DNA from: Massilia sp. IC2-278
Lineage (GTDB): Bacteria > Pseudomonadota > Gammaproteobacteria > Burkholderiales > Burkholderiaceae_D
Assembly: GCF_020708045.1 (NCBI RefSeq)
Contig: NZ_JAJFES010000003.1
Span: 62,001-126,000 of the forward strand
Direction: 5' to 3'
Length of the DNA: 64,000 nt
Shown here: piece by piece, positions 32,663 through 42,039 of the stretch
Numbering within the stretch: the first letter of the stretch is position 1
Layout: each line of letters begins with the position of its first letter
Notes under the pieces: model-generated
What the model saw: only the letters and a program-made list of their open reading frames with translations
What the model was told of the DNA's origin: nothing
Database searches by the model: none
Position numbers and translations under genes: made by a program

Positions 32663-33916
32663 CTACCCGGCAGCCCGTGCGACCGGCGCCATCAAGGTAA
32701 AACCTTTCAGCGGCAGCCGCATCGACACGGCCGCCGCGATCACCAGCAGCACCCCGGACATGCCGAAGGCCACCCAGTGCGTGCCGAAGCGGTCGAAAGC
32801 CCAGCCGCCCAGCCAGGAGCTGAGCATGGCGCCGACCTGGTGGCCCAGGTAGGCCGTGCCGTACATCACGCCGACCAGGCGCACGCCGTAGATATCGGCC
32901 AGCATCGCCGACGAAGTGGCGATGCTGCCGGCCCAGACCATGCCGCCGATGGCCGCGGCGATGTACAGCTCCCAGTGGGTGCCGACGGCCAGCAGCGCAA
33001 AGAAGCCCAGGCCGCGCACCAGGTAGATGGTGCCGAGGATGTTGCGGCGCGGCAGGCGGTCCGACAGCCGGCCCAGCACCAGCGTGCCGAGGATGGCCAC
33101 CAGGCCGATCAGCCCGATGCCGTAGGAACTGGTCATGGCATCGAAACCGTGGTCCATCAGCATCGGCACGCCGTGGGTGCCGAGCAGGTTCATGCTGAAG
33201 CCGCAGGCGAACAGGCCGATCACGATTTTCCAGAACGGTGACGTCTGGACCGCCGCAGCGAACGTCAGGCTGACCGGCGCCGCCTTGCTACCGGCCTTGT
33301 GGGCGCTGACCTGCTCGGGCAGCAAATCGGTATGCTCGGGCGTCCCCTCGCGCATGCACAGCAGCGCCGCCGGGACGGTCACCAGCGCAAAGATCACGGC
33401 GAAGCCGACCAGCGTCGATTGCCAGCCGATCGCGTGGATCGCCGCCGTGAGGATCGGCGTAAGCAGCGCCATGCCGGCCATCGACCCGGTGGACAGGAAG
33501 AACAGCGCCATGCCGCGCTGGCGCGTGAACCAGCGGCTGATGATGGGCGTGAGCGCCACCGGGCTGGTGAAGCCGAGACCGACCGACATCAGCACGCCGA
33601 ACGCCAGCAGGAAGGCCAGCGGGGTGCGGGCGTTCACGGTCCAGATCACCGAGCCGAACACGATGGCGGTGCCGAGCAGCAGCACGAAGCGCGTGCCGAA
33701 GCGCCCGACCAGGTAACCCGCCAGCGGCATCGCCAGGCCATAGCACAGCATGCCGATGGCGATGATCGAAGCCAGCAGGCTGCGGCTGAAACCCAGGTCT
33801 TCCACCATCGGCAGGAAGAAAGGCCCGATGCCGAGGCGCATGCCCACCGTGAGCGTGGTCAGGAGGGTGGCGGCGGCAACGATGTTCCAGCCGAAGTACC
33901 AGGAGCGAGCGGTCAT
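32663..33916 (-). CDS. MFS transporter
   Basis: A 417-residue carrier with about 12 spans, starting MTARSWYFGWNIVAAATLL. The loop after span 2 has GYLVGRFGTRFVLLLG and the matching half has LGRLSDRLPRRNILG, the conserved MFS cytoplasmic motifs. The pattern (WFTRQRGMALFFLSTGSMAG) is like oxalate/formate or monocarboxylate antiporter-type MFS proteins. Substrate unknown. It is the likely first gene of a stretch reading leftward; the following pair of orphans lies upstream only 5 bases away and may be co-transcribed with it. Confidence 0.9.
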   Translation of the reverse strand: MTARSWYFGWNIVAAATLLTTLTVGMRLGIGPFFLPMVEDLGFSRSLLASIIAIGMLCYGLAMPLAGYLVGRFGTRFVLLLGTAIVFGSVIWTVNARTPLAFLLAFGVLMSVGLGFTSPVALTPIISRWFTRQRGMALFFLSTGSMAGMALLTPILTAAIHAIGWQSTLVGFAVIFALVTVPAALLCMREGTPEHTDLLPEQVSAHKAGSKAAPVSLTFAAAVQTSPFWKIVIGLFACGFSMNLLGTHGVPMLMDHGFDAMTSSYGIGLIGLVAILGTLVLGRLSDRLPRRNILGTIYLVRGLGFFALLAVGTHWELYIAAAIGGMVWAGSIATSSAMLADIYGVRLVGVMYGTAYLGHQVGAMLSSWLGGWAFDRFGTHWVAFGMSGVLLVIAAAVSMRLPLKGFTLMAPVARAAG

Positions 33917-33921
33917 GGGTG

Positions 33922-34452
33922 CTAGCGGGTAGATTGTGTACAAATGCCGTCGTCGAGCGGGTAGTTCAGCGCCACGGCGTAGGCGTCGCTGGCATAGCGG
34001 GTAACGAGCAGGCCTTTCGACGTATGGTAGCTTCCGCCATTCTGGGCGCGATCGGTGAAGCATACTTCCAGGTCCTCGATGCCGTCATCGTTGACATCGC
34101 GCCGCCCCATGACCTTCAGCTCGTAGAACCAGTGGCCAGTATGGTCGAACACCACGGCGAGATCGGTCGCTTCACTTGGTTTCATTCCGAAGTCGGTGAA
34201 TGTTCGCAGCGCTGGAGAGCGTCGTGGCCCGAACGAGCTGCGGATACTCGCCAGATCGAATTTCTCGGCTAGGAAACGGCCCAGGTCCTTGTCAGGAAAA
34301 TGACTCGTGAGCGGAGCGGCTTGAACCGTGCTCATCATTGTGGTGACAATCAGCGGCCCTGAAACGATCCTGAGTACATTCATTGCAATATCAACCACGG
34401 AAGGCTCCTTGCGTATACTCGCCTGGTCTTGCCTCATCTGCCCATAAGCCAT
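33922..34452 (-). CDS. Hypothetical secreted or membrane-anchored protein
   Basis: A 176-residue orphan. Of two adjacent ATGs, the second (34452) is preferred: AAGGAGG lies 5 bases before it, and it shares a base with the upstream stop (TGATG). A hydrophobic segment MNVLRIVSGPLIVTTMMSTVQA at about 24-45 looks like a signal anchor; an alternative start at 34383 would make it a simple signal peptide but has no ribosome site. The mature part contains DVNDDGIEDLEVCFTD, similar to short acidic Ca-binding or FG-GAP-like loops. Unknown function. Confidence 0.7.
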   Translation of the reverse strand: MAYGQMRQDQASIRKEPSVVDIAMNVLRIVSGPLIVTTMMSTVQAAPLTSHFPDKDLGRFLAEKFDLASIRSSFGPRRSPALRTFTDFGMKPSEATDLAVVFDHTGHWFYELKVMGRRDVNDDGIEDLEVCFTDRAQNGGSYHTSKGLLVTRYASDAYAVALNYPLDDGICTQSTR

Positions 34453-34883
34453 CATATCCTCCTTGACCCTGTGATTCCGATACAGCGCACGAGCGGCTCG
34501 ATGTGCGCAATGACGTTCACGCACGCGTTGCCGCTGACGACCAGCCATTCCCGGTAGCTGCCGATTGCCCCGGTAACGTTCAGCATGCCGTTGCGTTCTT
34601 CCTGCCGCCCCCATCCGCCGCTTTTCAGTTCGAAAACCACATAATTCGCGGTATCGAAGCTCCCGCTGCGCCAGTACCGAAGCAGGTCTCCTTCGTCAAG
34701 GTAGCGAAAACCCCGGAAGGTCGGGAAAACGACTTCGACGAACTGGTCGCTTTCCATATCGTCCCTGCCTACCAGGACAGCGATACGCAGGCCCGAAAGG
34801 CCGACGGTCAGGTCGCACAGGTCGGTATGACTTTCCAGCAACAGCGGCGGCCCCACAGGTTCCACAAGGTATTCGGATTCCAT
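34452..34883 (-). CDS. Hypothetical protein, first of an orphan pair
   Basis: A 143-residue soluble protein of unknown family (MESEYLVEPVGPPLLLESHTDLCDLTVGLSGLR at its start is split by no obvious domain border). It has mixed alpha/beta character, no signal and no recognised motif. Base composition is slightly lower in GC than its neighbours. One-base stop/start overlap with the following secreted orphan suggests the two products act together, perhaps as cytosolic and exported partners. Confidence 0.6.
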   Translation of the reverse strand: MESEYLVEPVGPPLLLESHTDLCDLTVGLSGLRIAVLVGRDDMESDQFVEVVFPTFRGFRYLDEGDLLRYWRSGSFDTANYVVFELKSGGWGRQEERNGMLNVTGAIGSYREWLVVSGNACVNVIAHIEPLVRCIGITGSRRI

Positions 34884-34980
34884 GACTTCCTCACGATGCT
34901 GCAGTCGTTTTCCGGCAATCGCTACAAGCGGCTTGCCGCGGCGTCGCCCGGACTCTCGGCGATGCCGCAGCGGGTAAGGC

Positions 34981-37833
34981 TTACTTGCCGATCACGACCG
35001 GCTCCTCGAAGCCCAGCTCCTGCATGCGCGGCAGCTGGGTCTTGGCGTCGCCCACGATCAGCCAGACCATCTTCGACGGGTCCAGGTACTTCTGCGACAG
35101 CGACTGGATCTGCGGCAGCGTCATGGCCTTGACGATGGCTTCGCGGTCCTTGACGTAGCTGGCGCGCCAGCCGAACTTGCTGATGTTGTCCAGCATGTTC
35201 AGCTTCGCCGCCGAGGTCTCGAAGGCGCGGGCATTGCTCTTCACCAGGAAGTTCCTGGTCGTTTCCAGGTCGGCCGCCGAATAGGTCGATGGATACTCCT
35301 GCAACACCTGCTTCACCAGCTGGGCCGACTCGAGTGTGACGTTGCTGCGCACGCCGCTGGCAATCGTGAAGGGTCCGGCGCTGTCGCTGCCTGCGAACGA
35401 GGAATTGATGCCGTAGGTGTAGCCCTTGCCTTCACGCAGCTGCTGGGTCAGGCGCGAGGCGAAACCGCCGCCGCCGAGGATGTAGTTGGTCACGATCGCC
35501 GGGTAGAAGTCCGGGTCGGTCGCCGCCAGCGCGCGGTAGCCGATGCGCAGCACCGACTGCTTGGCATCCGGTACGTCGACGAAGTAGACCCTGGCCGGCG
35601 CCGGGGCCGGCGCGGGCACGGCGGCCGGCAGCGCGACCGGCTTGGCCTTCCAATCGCGGCTGAGCTCGGCCAGCGAGCGGGTCACCGTCGCCCTCGGCAA
35701 GGCGCCGACCACGTGCATGCGCGCCACCGATGGCGACAGGTTGGCGCGGTAATACGCCTTCAGGTCGTCGATGGTGATCGCATTCACGCTCTCCACCGTG
35801 CCCAGGATGTTGCGCGAACGTGGGTCGTCCTTGCCATACACGAGCTTGCCGAAGTTCAGGCTGGCCACGGCATTCGGCTCGGCTTCCTGCTGGCGGATCT
35901 GGCTCAGCACGCTCTGCTTGATGAGGGCGAATTCCTTCTCGTCCCAGCGCGGCTGCAGCAGGATTTCCTCGACCAGGTCGAGCGTCGCCGCATAGTTGCG
36001 GGCCAGGGTGGTGACGCCGATGCGCACGTCTTCGTTGCGCGCGAACACGCTGATGTTGGCACCCAACTGCTGGATCGCTTCTTCCAGTTCCTGCGGCGTC
36101 TTCTTCGCCGTGCCCTGGGTCATCAGGCGCGCCATCAGGTTGGCCACGCCCACCTTTTCCGGCTTGTCGAGCAACAGGCCGCCATCGATGGCGATGTCGA
36201 ACTCCACCAGCGGCACTTCGTCGTTCTCGATGCCGACCACGCGCATGCCGTTCGCCAGTTTGGTGTCCCACACCTGCGGCACCTTCACCACCGGCGCCGG
36301 ACCGTAAGGCGGCTCTTTGCTGCGGTCGATCTTCGACGGGGTCCTGGCGTATTCGGCGTTCGCGCTCGGATCGACCGCGTTCTCGGCGCCCTGCACCACT
36401 TTTTCCTCGACCACGTCGGCCTTGCTAGAGCCGCTCAGGGCCAGCGCCAGCTTGCCGCGCGGGACGAAACTGGTTGCAACGTAAGGCTTGCCCTTGATGT
36501 AGGTGTCGTACACGCGGCGCACGTCGGCCGTGGTGACGGCCAGGGTCTTCCGGATGCCTTCTTCGATATGACCCGGGTTGCCGGTCAGGTAGTTGTATTC
36601 GGCCAGCAGCGCCGACTTGCCGAGCACGCTCGACACCGAGTTATAGAAGCGCGTCTCGAGGCCGGCCTTGATGCGGTTCAGGTCGCGCTCGGAGATGCCT
36701 TCCTTCTCGAACTTGGCAAAGGCCTTGTCGATCGAGGCGGCCACGTCGTCGAGCGGCTTGCCCTCGAAGGCGCGCACCTTCAGCATGAACTGGCCGGCCA
36801 GTTCGGCAGTCTGGTTGCCCATCTGGACGGCGGGCGCCAGCTTGTCGTCTTCCACCAGCACCTGGTAGAACGGCGCGCGCTTGGTGTCGGACAGGTATTC
36901 GGCCAGCACTTCCAGTGCGTACGAATCCGGGTGCAGGTCCTCGACCGTCGGCCAGGCCATGGTCAGCTCGGGCAGCTTGGCGAAGTTGTCTTCGTGCGCC
37001 AGTTTCACGGTCTGCTTCACCACGCCGGGCCGCTTGGCCATGGCCTGCATCGGCGCGCCGCGCTTGATCTCGGCAAAATACTTCTCGACCCATTTGCGGG
37101 CCTGGACGGGATCGAAGTCGCCGGCAATCACCAGGGTCACGTTATTCGGCACGTACCACAGGCGGTAGAACTCCTTGACGTCGTCCAGGGTCGCGTTCTG
37201 CAGGTCTTCCAGCGAGCCGATCACCTGCCAGTTGTAGGGGTGATCAAGCGGGTACAGGGCCTTGTTGATGACGTAGCGGGTGTGGCCATACGGCGCGTTA
37301 TCGACGCCCTGGCGCTTTTCGTTCTTGACGACCTGCTTTTCCTTGGCCAGCACCGGCTCGGTGACGGTGTTGATGAACCAGCCGAGTTTATCGGCTTCGG
37401 CCCAGATCATCTTTTCCAGCGCATCCTTCGGCACCGTCTGCAGGTAGTTGGTGCGGTCCTGCGAGGTCGAGCCGTTGGCGCCGGAGCCGCCGATGCGCGC
37501 CGTCATCTTGTCGAGACCGCCCTTGCCCAGGTTTTCCGATTCCAGGAACAGCAGGTGTTCGAACAGGTGGGCAAAACCGGTGCGGCCGGCCTTTTCGCGC
37601 GAAGAACCCACGTGCGCGGTCAGGTTGACGGCAACGACCGGGTCGGAGCGGTCGATGTGGAAGACCACATCCAAGCCGTTCGGCAGCGTGAACTTCTGGA
37701 AGTCCACTTTCAGGCCGGCTTGCGGCGCGCTGGCTGCCGGCTTGCCGGCGGCGTGGGCCGGCGCCAGGGCAGTCGACGCGAGGGCGGACGAAATGCAGGC
37801 TGCAAGCACCAGCTTCGATGGGAAAGTCTTCAT
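34981..37833 (-). CDS. M16-family (pitrilysin-type) zinc metalloprotease, two-lobed
   Basis: A 950-residue periplasmic protease. Signal peptide MKTFPSKLVLAACISSALASTALAPAHA. The first M16 lobe has the inverted zinc motif His89-x-x-Glu92-His93 in FAHLFEHLLF and the distal Glu region near 165 (KNEKRQGVDN). The second lobe (about 500-930) resembles the inactive half (LANGMRVVGIENDEVPLVEFDIAIDGG) without HxxEH. Such full-length fusions degrade short peptides and are comparable to PqqL-type proteins. Single gene; transcribed away from the MerR regulator. Confidence 0.92.
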   Translation of the reverse strand: MKTFPSKLVLAACISSALASTALAPAHAAGKPAASAPQAGLKVDFQKFTLPNGLDVVFHIDRSDPVVAVNLTAHVGSSREKAGRTGFAHLFEHLLFLESENLGKGGLDKMTARIGGSGANGSTSQDRTNYLQTVPKDALEKMIWAEADKLGWFINTVTEPVLAKEKQVVKNEKRQGVDNAPYGHTRYVINKALYPLDHPYNWQVIGSLEDLQNATLDDVKEFYRLWYVPNNVTLVIAGDFDPVQARKWVEKYFAEIKRGAPMQAMAKRPGVVKQTVKLAHEDNFAKLPELTMAWPTVEDLHPDSYALEVLAEYLSDTKRAPFYQVLVEDDKLAPAVQMGNQTAELAGQFMLKVRAFEGKPLDDVAASIDKAFAKFEKEGISERDLNRIKAGLETRFYNSVSSVLGKSALLAEYNYLTGNPGHIEEGIRKTLAVTTADVRRVYDTYIKGKPYVATSFVPRGKLALALSGSSKADVVEEKVVQGAENAVDPSANAEYARTPSKIDRSKEPPYGPAPVVKVPQVWDTKLANGMRVVGIENDEVPLVEFDIAIDGGLLLDKPEKVGVANLMARLMTQGTAKKTPQELEEAIQQLGANISVFARNEDVRIGVTTLARNYAATLDLVEEILLQPRWDEKEFALIKQSVLSQIRQQEAEPNAVASLNFGKLVYGKDDPRSRNILGTVESVNAITIDDLKAYYRANLSPSVARMHVVGALPRATVTRSLAELSRDWKAKPVALPAAVPAPAPAPARVYFVDVPDAKQSVLRIGYRALAATDPDFYPAIVTNYILGGGGFASRLTQQLREGKGYTYGINSSFAGSDSAGPFTIASGVRSNVTLESAQLVKQVLQEYPSTYSAADLETTRNFLVKSNARAFETSAAKLNMLDNISKFGWRASYVKDREAIVKAMTLPQIQSLSQKYLDPSKMVWLIVGDAKTQLPRMQELGFEEPVVIGK

Positions 37834-37979
37834 GCAATCAGATCCTCAGAATAGAACGATGGCGCAGGATGGTCCGGTGCACCACAAGGTTCTGGATAGT
37901 ATTGCAATTTCCTGATTGCTACAACGCCCTGCCCTACCGCCTTGCCTGGATGCGATGCATGAACGACAGCAAAAACTTA

Positions 37980-38013
37980 TTGACAGTATTACTGTCACAA
38001 TTTACTGTATTAA
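37980..38013 (+). promoter_or_regulatory. MerR-type operator/promoter
   Basis: Perfect palindrome TGACAGTATTACTGTCA (37981-37997) overlapping a consensus -35 TTGACA (37980-37985). ACTGT recurs at 38004. The likely -10 (TGTATT or TATTAA) lies 20-22 bases from the -35, the long spacer typical of MerR-regulated promoters. It precedes the MerR-like gene by about 40 bases, so autoregulation is likely. Confidence 0.65.
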
Positions 38014-38053
38014 AACTGCCTGACTGAACCAGCCATGGCGATCTATCTGGAGC

Positions 38054-38482
38054 ATGAGCGTGACAAGCGAGGAACCGAGAACCTTCAGCATCGACGAACT
38101 GTCCGCCCTGACCGGCTTGCCGAAGCGGACGGTGCGCTACTACATCCAGCTGGGCCTGGTGGACCGTCCGGAAGGCGAAACCCGTTCGGCACGCTATGGC
38201 CAGCAACACCTGGAGCAGCTGCTGGCGATCCGGCGCTGGACCCAGGAGGGACTGTCGCTCGAACGCATCCGCGAGCGCCTGGACAATGCCTCCGAGCCCC
38301 CTCCCGAACGCCGCAACCGCAGCGGGACCGTCGAGGTCTGGAGCCATTTCATCGTCGACGAAGGCGTCGAGGTGAAGCTCGACCCGGCGCAGGCCGGGCT
38401 GTCGCCGGAACAGGTCCGGACATTCTTTGCCGCCGTGATGGCGGCTTACCAGCACATCAAACAAGAGGATCCATCAGCATGA
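38054..38482 (+). CDS. MerR-family transcriptional regulator
   Basis: A 142-residue regulator: FSIDELSALTGLPKRTVRYYIQLGLVDRPEG (about 11-41) is the MerR winged helix-turn-helix, followed by the dimerisation helix. The C-terminal ~60 residues (GTVEVWSHFIVDEGVEVKLDPAQAGLSPEQVRTFF) lack the Cys/His ligands of metal sensors, so the effector is not obviously a metal. The stop overlaps the VIT/VWA gene by 4 bases, which ties regulator and effector together; the palindrome at 37981 is its probable site. Confidence 0.87.
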   Translation: MSVTSEEPRTFSIDELSALTGLPKRTVRYYIQLGLVDRPEGETRSARYGQQHLEQLLAIRRWTQEGLSLERIRERLDNASEPPPERRNRSGTVEVWSHFIVDEGVEVKLDPAQAGLSPEQVRTFFAAVMAAYQHIKQEDPSA

Positions 38483-40716
38483 GCATCGGCGTGAACACGA
38501 ACATGGGCAGCGAAGCGTTCGCAGGCTTGCGCGGCAAGGCCGGCGCATCGGTGCTGGAATCGGTGCATGCCGAGGGCAGCGTCAAGGGACTGTTGTTCGA
38601 ACTGAACGTGGAGCAGCGCTACCGGAATGCCGGCGCTACGAACATCGAGGCCGTGTACAGCTTCCCGGTGCCGTGGAATGCGGTCTTGCTGGACGTCGAA
38701 TGCGTGCTGGGCGAGCGCGCGCTGCGCGGGACCGTGGTGGCCAAGGCCGACGGCGAGCGCCAGTATGAGCGCGCGCTGGAAGAAGGCGATACGGCAGTGA
38801 TGGTGGAACGCGCGGCCGATGGTGTGTACACCGTCAACGTGGGCAACCTGCTGCCGAACGAAACGGCGCTGCTGCGCTTCCGCTATGCCCAGCTGCTCAC
38901 CCTGGCGCAGAGCCAGGTGCGGCTGGTGGTCCCGACCGTCATCGGGCCGCGCTTTGGCGATCCGGGCGCGATCGGCATGCAGCCGCACCAGGTGCCCGTG
39001 ACCGACCTGCTGGCCCGGCATCCCTTCACGCTCGACCTGGAACTGCATGGCGAACTTGCCGGGGGCCGGCTGGCGTCGCCGTCGCACGCGCTGGCGACGC
39101 GCCGCACTGAGGGCGGTGTTCATGTTTCGCCCGCTGAGGCCTGCCTCGACCGCGATTTCGTGCTGGCCATCGACGGCCTGGCGGCAAGCTCGGTATCCAC
39201 TGTCGGCAAGGACGGCCGTGGTTACGTTGCGCTCGCGAGCTTCTGTCCCGAACGCACGGCCGCCGCGCATCCGCTTGGCCTGAAGATCCTGGTCGACTGC
39301 TCGGGCTCGATGAATGGCGACCGCATCGACGCCGCACGCACCGCCCTGCACCAGGTCCTGAGCCACCTCGACACTGCCGACAGCTTCAGCTTCAGCCGCT
39401 TCGGCAGCGAGGTCGAGCATTGCACCCGCACGCTGATGGCAGCCACCCCGCGCGCCATCGCCAAGGCCGGCGGCTGGGTCTCCGCCACCCAGGCCGACAT
39501 GGGCGGCACCGACATCCGCCAGGCGCTGCTTTCCACCTTCGAACTCGGCGCCCCTGCCGTTGCCGATGTCCTGCTGGTCACCGACGGCGACGTGTGGGAA
39601 GCGGACGAACTCGTCGCCTGCGCCGAACGGGCCGGCCAGCGCGTGTTCGCGGTCGGGATCGGCAGCGCGCCGGCCTCGTCGCTCCTGCACATGCTGGCCA
39701 TCCGCAGCGGCGGCGCCTGCGAACTGGTCGCCGACCCGGCGGAAGCCAGCGGCGCAATCCGCAGGATGGTGGGGCGCATGCGCCAGGCGCCGGTGACGAA
39801 CGCGCAGGTGCGCTGGGATGGCGACGCACGCTGGCAGGCGGATTCCGGCCCGCTCTTCAGTGGCGAGACCGTGCACCACTTCGCCGGCTTCTTCGAACGT
39901 GCACCCGGCAGCGCCGTGCTCGAATGGCGCGACGCCGGCAGCGGGGCGCCGCAGCGCGCCGAGCTGCGCATCGATGGCGACGTCATCGAAGGCGACACCC
40001 TGGCCAGGATAGCCGCCGCGGCGCGCATGCGCGATGCCGACGCCCGCACGCGCCATGCGCTGGCCATGGAATATGGCCTGGTCGGCCAGACGACCAACCT
40101 GGTGCTGACGCTGGCGCGCGCGGAGGGCGAGAAGCAGTCATCCATGCCGGCGCTGGAGCGCGTCGCCCAGGCCCTGCCTGCGGGCTGGGGCGGCGCAGGC
40201 GTGCTGCGTACCGGGACCTATTCGGCGCCGGCAGTCTGGAGCCGCGGCGACACGGCACCGATGCTCCGCCAGCGCCAGGCAGGCTACGAAACGCCGGCGA
40301 TGTTCCGGCGCCAGGCGCTGCCGGAGGCCGATCCCTACCCGAACCGGGCCAGCATGCGCGCCTTTGCCGAGCACTTCAGCGACAGTTCGGGCGCCCAGCC
40401 AGGCTCCCTCGACCAGCTCGAAGACAGATTGCCGCAGGAACTGGTCGATGCCCTGCGCGGGCTTGCCGCGGCCGGCCATGGGGAGGCGGCGCTGGTGCAG
40501 GCCCTGCTCGATGCGATCCGCAAGCTCCTCATGCCGGGCAGCCTGATGACGCGCCTGGCGGACAAAGTTGCCCGCTTCGGCAGGCCGGGCGCGACGCAGG
40601 AAGACCGCATGCTCGCCATCCAGGTCGAGCAGATCGTGCGCGACGCATACGACGCGAAGGGTGCGGCGGATCGGGACGAGGCGATCCCGGCCTTCCTGCG
40701 CAAGCAGGCCGATTGA
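38479..40716 (+). CDS. VIT and von Willebrand factor A domain protein
   Basis: A 745-residue protein without signal peptide. Residues ~10-140 form a VIT domain (VKGLLFELNVEQRYRNAG, YSFPVPWNAVLLDVEC, GNLLPNETALLRFRY). Residues ~265-440 form a VWA domain with the MIDAS motif Asp273-Cys-Ser-Gly-Ser (DCSGSM), Thr-containing GGTDI and DGDVW. A C-terminal alpha-helical region follows. It resembles inter-alpha-trypsin-inhibitor-like proteins of bacteria, whose role is unclear. The ATG at 38479 was taken because it overlaps the MerR stop. Confidence 0.88.
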   Translation: MSIGVNTNMGSEAFAGLRGKAGASVLESVHAEGSVKGLLFELNVEQRYRNAGATNIEAVYSFPVPWNAVLLDVECVLGERALRGTVVAKADGERQYERALEEGDTAVMVERAADGVYTVNVGNLLPNETALLRFRYAQLLTLAQSQVRLVVPTVIGPRFGDPGAIGMQPHQVPVTDLLARHPFTLDLELHGELAGGRLASPSHALATRRTEGGVHVSPAEACLDRDFVLAIDGLAASSVSTVGKDGRGYVALASFCPERTAAAHPLGLKILVDCSGSMNGDRIDAARTALHQVLSHLDTADSFSFSRFGSEVEHCTRTLMAATPRAIAKAGGWVSATQADMGGTDIRQALLSTFELGAPAVADVLLVTDGDVWEADELVACAERAGQRVFAVGIGSAPASSLLHMLAIRSGGACELVADPAEASGAIRRMVGRMRQAPVTNAQVRWDGDARWQADSGPLFSGETVHHFAGFFERAPGSAVLEWRDAGSGAPQRAELRIDGDVIEGDTLARIAAAARMRDADARTRHALAMEYGLVGQTTNLVLTLARAEGEKQSSMPALERVAQALPAGWGGAGVLRTGTYSAPAVWSRGDTAPMLRQRQAGYETPAMFRRQALPEADPYPNRASMRAFAEHFSDSSGAQPGSLDQLEDRLPQELVDALRGLAAAGHGEAALVQALLDAIRKLLMPGSLMTRLADKVARFGRPGATQEDRMLAIQVEQIVRDAYDAKGAADRDEAIPAFLRKQAD

Positions 40717-40725
40717 TGGCAAGAT

Positions 40726-40800
40726 GTCGCCATAGCACAACGGATAGTGCGAGGACCTTCTAAGTCCAGGATGCGGGTTCGATTCCTGCTGGCGATACCA
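40726..40800 (+). tRNA. tRNA-Arg (anticodon UCU)
   Basis: A 75-base cloverleaf. Acceptor GTCGCCA pairs with TGGCGAT (one G-T pair at the end), D stem GCAC/GTGC, anticodon loop CTTCTAA giving TCT, T arm CGGG-TTCGATT-CCTG, discriminator A and encoded CCA. It starts 10 bases after the VIT/VWA stop and reads AGA/AGG codons, which are rare in this GC-rich DNA. Confidence 0.95.
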
Positions 40801-40857
40801 ATTGCACGGCCCGGTGCCTGCACCGATAGCACCGGTTTCCGGTAGAAAGACAGTCAG

Positions 40858-41997
40858 ATGCACGATTTCGGTTTTCCTCCCGCCAGTACCATGGCCGCGA
40901 TCGGCTTCCAGATGGGCAGCGACCTGCGCGACATGCTGGAGGCGCGCAGGGAAAGGGCCCAGCACCAGGCCAATATCCAGGCAACCGTCAACCACGCCAA
41001 CGGGATCATCGACAATCTCTGGCAGTCCAGGGAAAAGCTGCGCCGCAGGCTGGAACAGATGATCGACCAGCACAACGAACTGGTGGACCGGTTCAACACG
41101 CTGGCGGAGGGCTTCGACAGGCGCACCGAGGCCGTCACCCTCATGTCGAGTGGAATCTCCGATCTGACCAGCCAATTCAAGGAAACGCTGCGCCAGCAGG
41201 AAGAGCTCACTGCGCAGCTGGCGCAGGCCAACGAGCGCGAGGCCGCACTGAAGCAGGAACTGGCCAGCCTGCGAGAGCGCTGCGACGCCGAGCGGGGCCA
41301 GGCGCGCAAATCCGGGGCGATGGGCTTTGCCGCCTATACGCTCTACCGCGGGCTGGTCTGGGAAATCGAACGCAAGGGCGAAGCGGACCGGTACCGCGCG
41401 CTCGCACCGCAGGCGCGGGCGCGGTGCGGCAACTGGGCCCAGGTCGTGTTCGCCAATTCCGGCCGGCGCGGGTTCACGCCCGATGCAGCGTTCGCACCCG
41501 GGATCGCACCGCCAGAGGCCATGGCCAGCTACGACTGGACCGCCCTGCCCGGCGCACAGGCCTGGTCGCTCGACGCGCTCCATAGCCTGGCCCAGTTCGA
41601 ATTGCGCGAGGGCGGCCTGGCCGACGCGCTGGCAGACCCTGCCGGCTTCGTCAGCGCGCTGGCGCGCTCTGCCGTCGAGCACGACGCGCCGGCACGCCAG
41701 CCGCGGCCCACGAACGTGGCGCCCGGCTCCCCTGGCGCGTCCGGCGGGCTCGCGCCGGCCAGTCGCGCCCTGGCCTGGAAGGCGCTGGCAGCCGCAGCCG
41801 GTCACGCTTCGGCAGCGCCCGTGCCGGCATCGGCCTGGGCCGGCACCCCGCCACGCGCGCGGACGCTGGCCGACGGCACGAGCGCCTATGCGCAGCCGGT
41901 CGAAGGCGGACCGCGCAGCCGCGCCCTGCCCGTCCTGGCTGGCGGCACGTTACCGATTCACATCACCTCACCGGGCTACGCAGGCTTGTCGTACTGA
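40858..41997 (+). CDS. Hypothetical coiled-coil protein
   Basis: A 379-residue orphan. Residues ~20-150 are strongly helical and coiled-coil-like (REKLRRRLEQMIDQHNELVDRF, LRQQEELTAQLAQANEREAALKQEL). Residues ~155-240 include YRGLVWEIERKGEADRYRALAPQARARCGNWAQVVF. The last ~110 residues are Ala/Pro-rich and probably disordered, ending GYAGLSY. No signal peptide or known motif. It sits 57 bases after tRNA-Arg and 42 before the PH-domain gene. Family not recognised. Confidence 0.7.
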   Translation: MHDFGFPPASTMAAIGFQMGSDLRDMLEARRERAQHQANIQATVNHANGIIDNLWQSREKLRRRLEQMIDQHNELVDRFNTLAEGFDRRTEAVTLMSSGISDLTSQFKETLRQQEELTAQLAQANEREAALKQELASLRERCDAERGQARKSGAMGFAAYTLYRGLVWEIERKGEADRYRALAPQARARCGNWAQVVFANSGRRGFTPDAAFAPGIAPPEAMASYDWTALPGAQAWSLDALHSLAQFELREGGLADALADPAGFVSALARSAVEHDAPARQPRPTNVAPGSPGASGGLAPASRALAWKALAAAAGHASAAPVPASAWAGTPPRARTLADGTSAYAQPVEGGPRSRALPVLAGGTLPIHITSPGYAGLSY

Positions 41998-42039
41998 AAT
42001 AATGGTAATCTCATTGCTTTCCACGACGCGAGGGCGATC

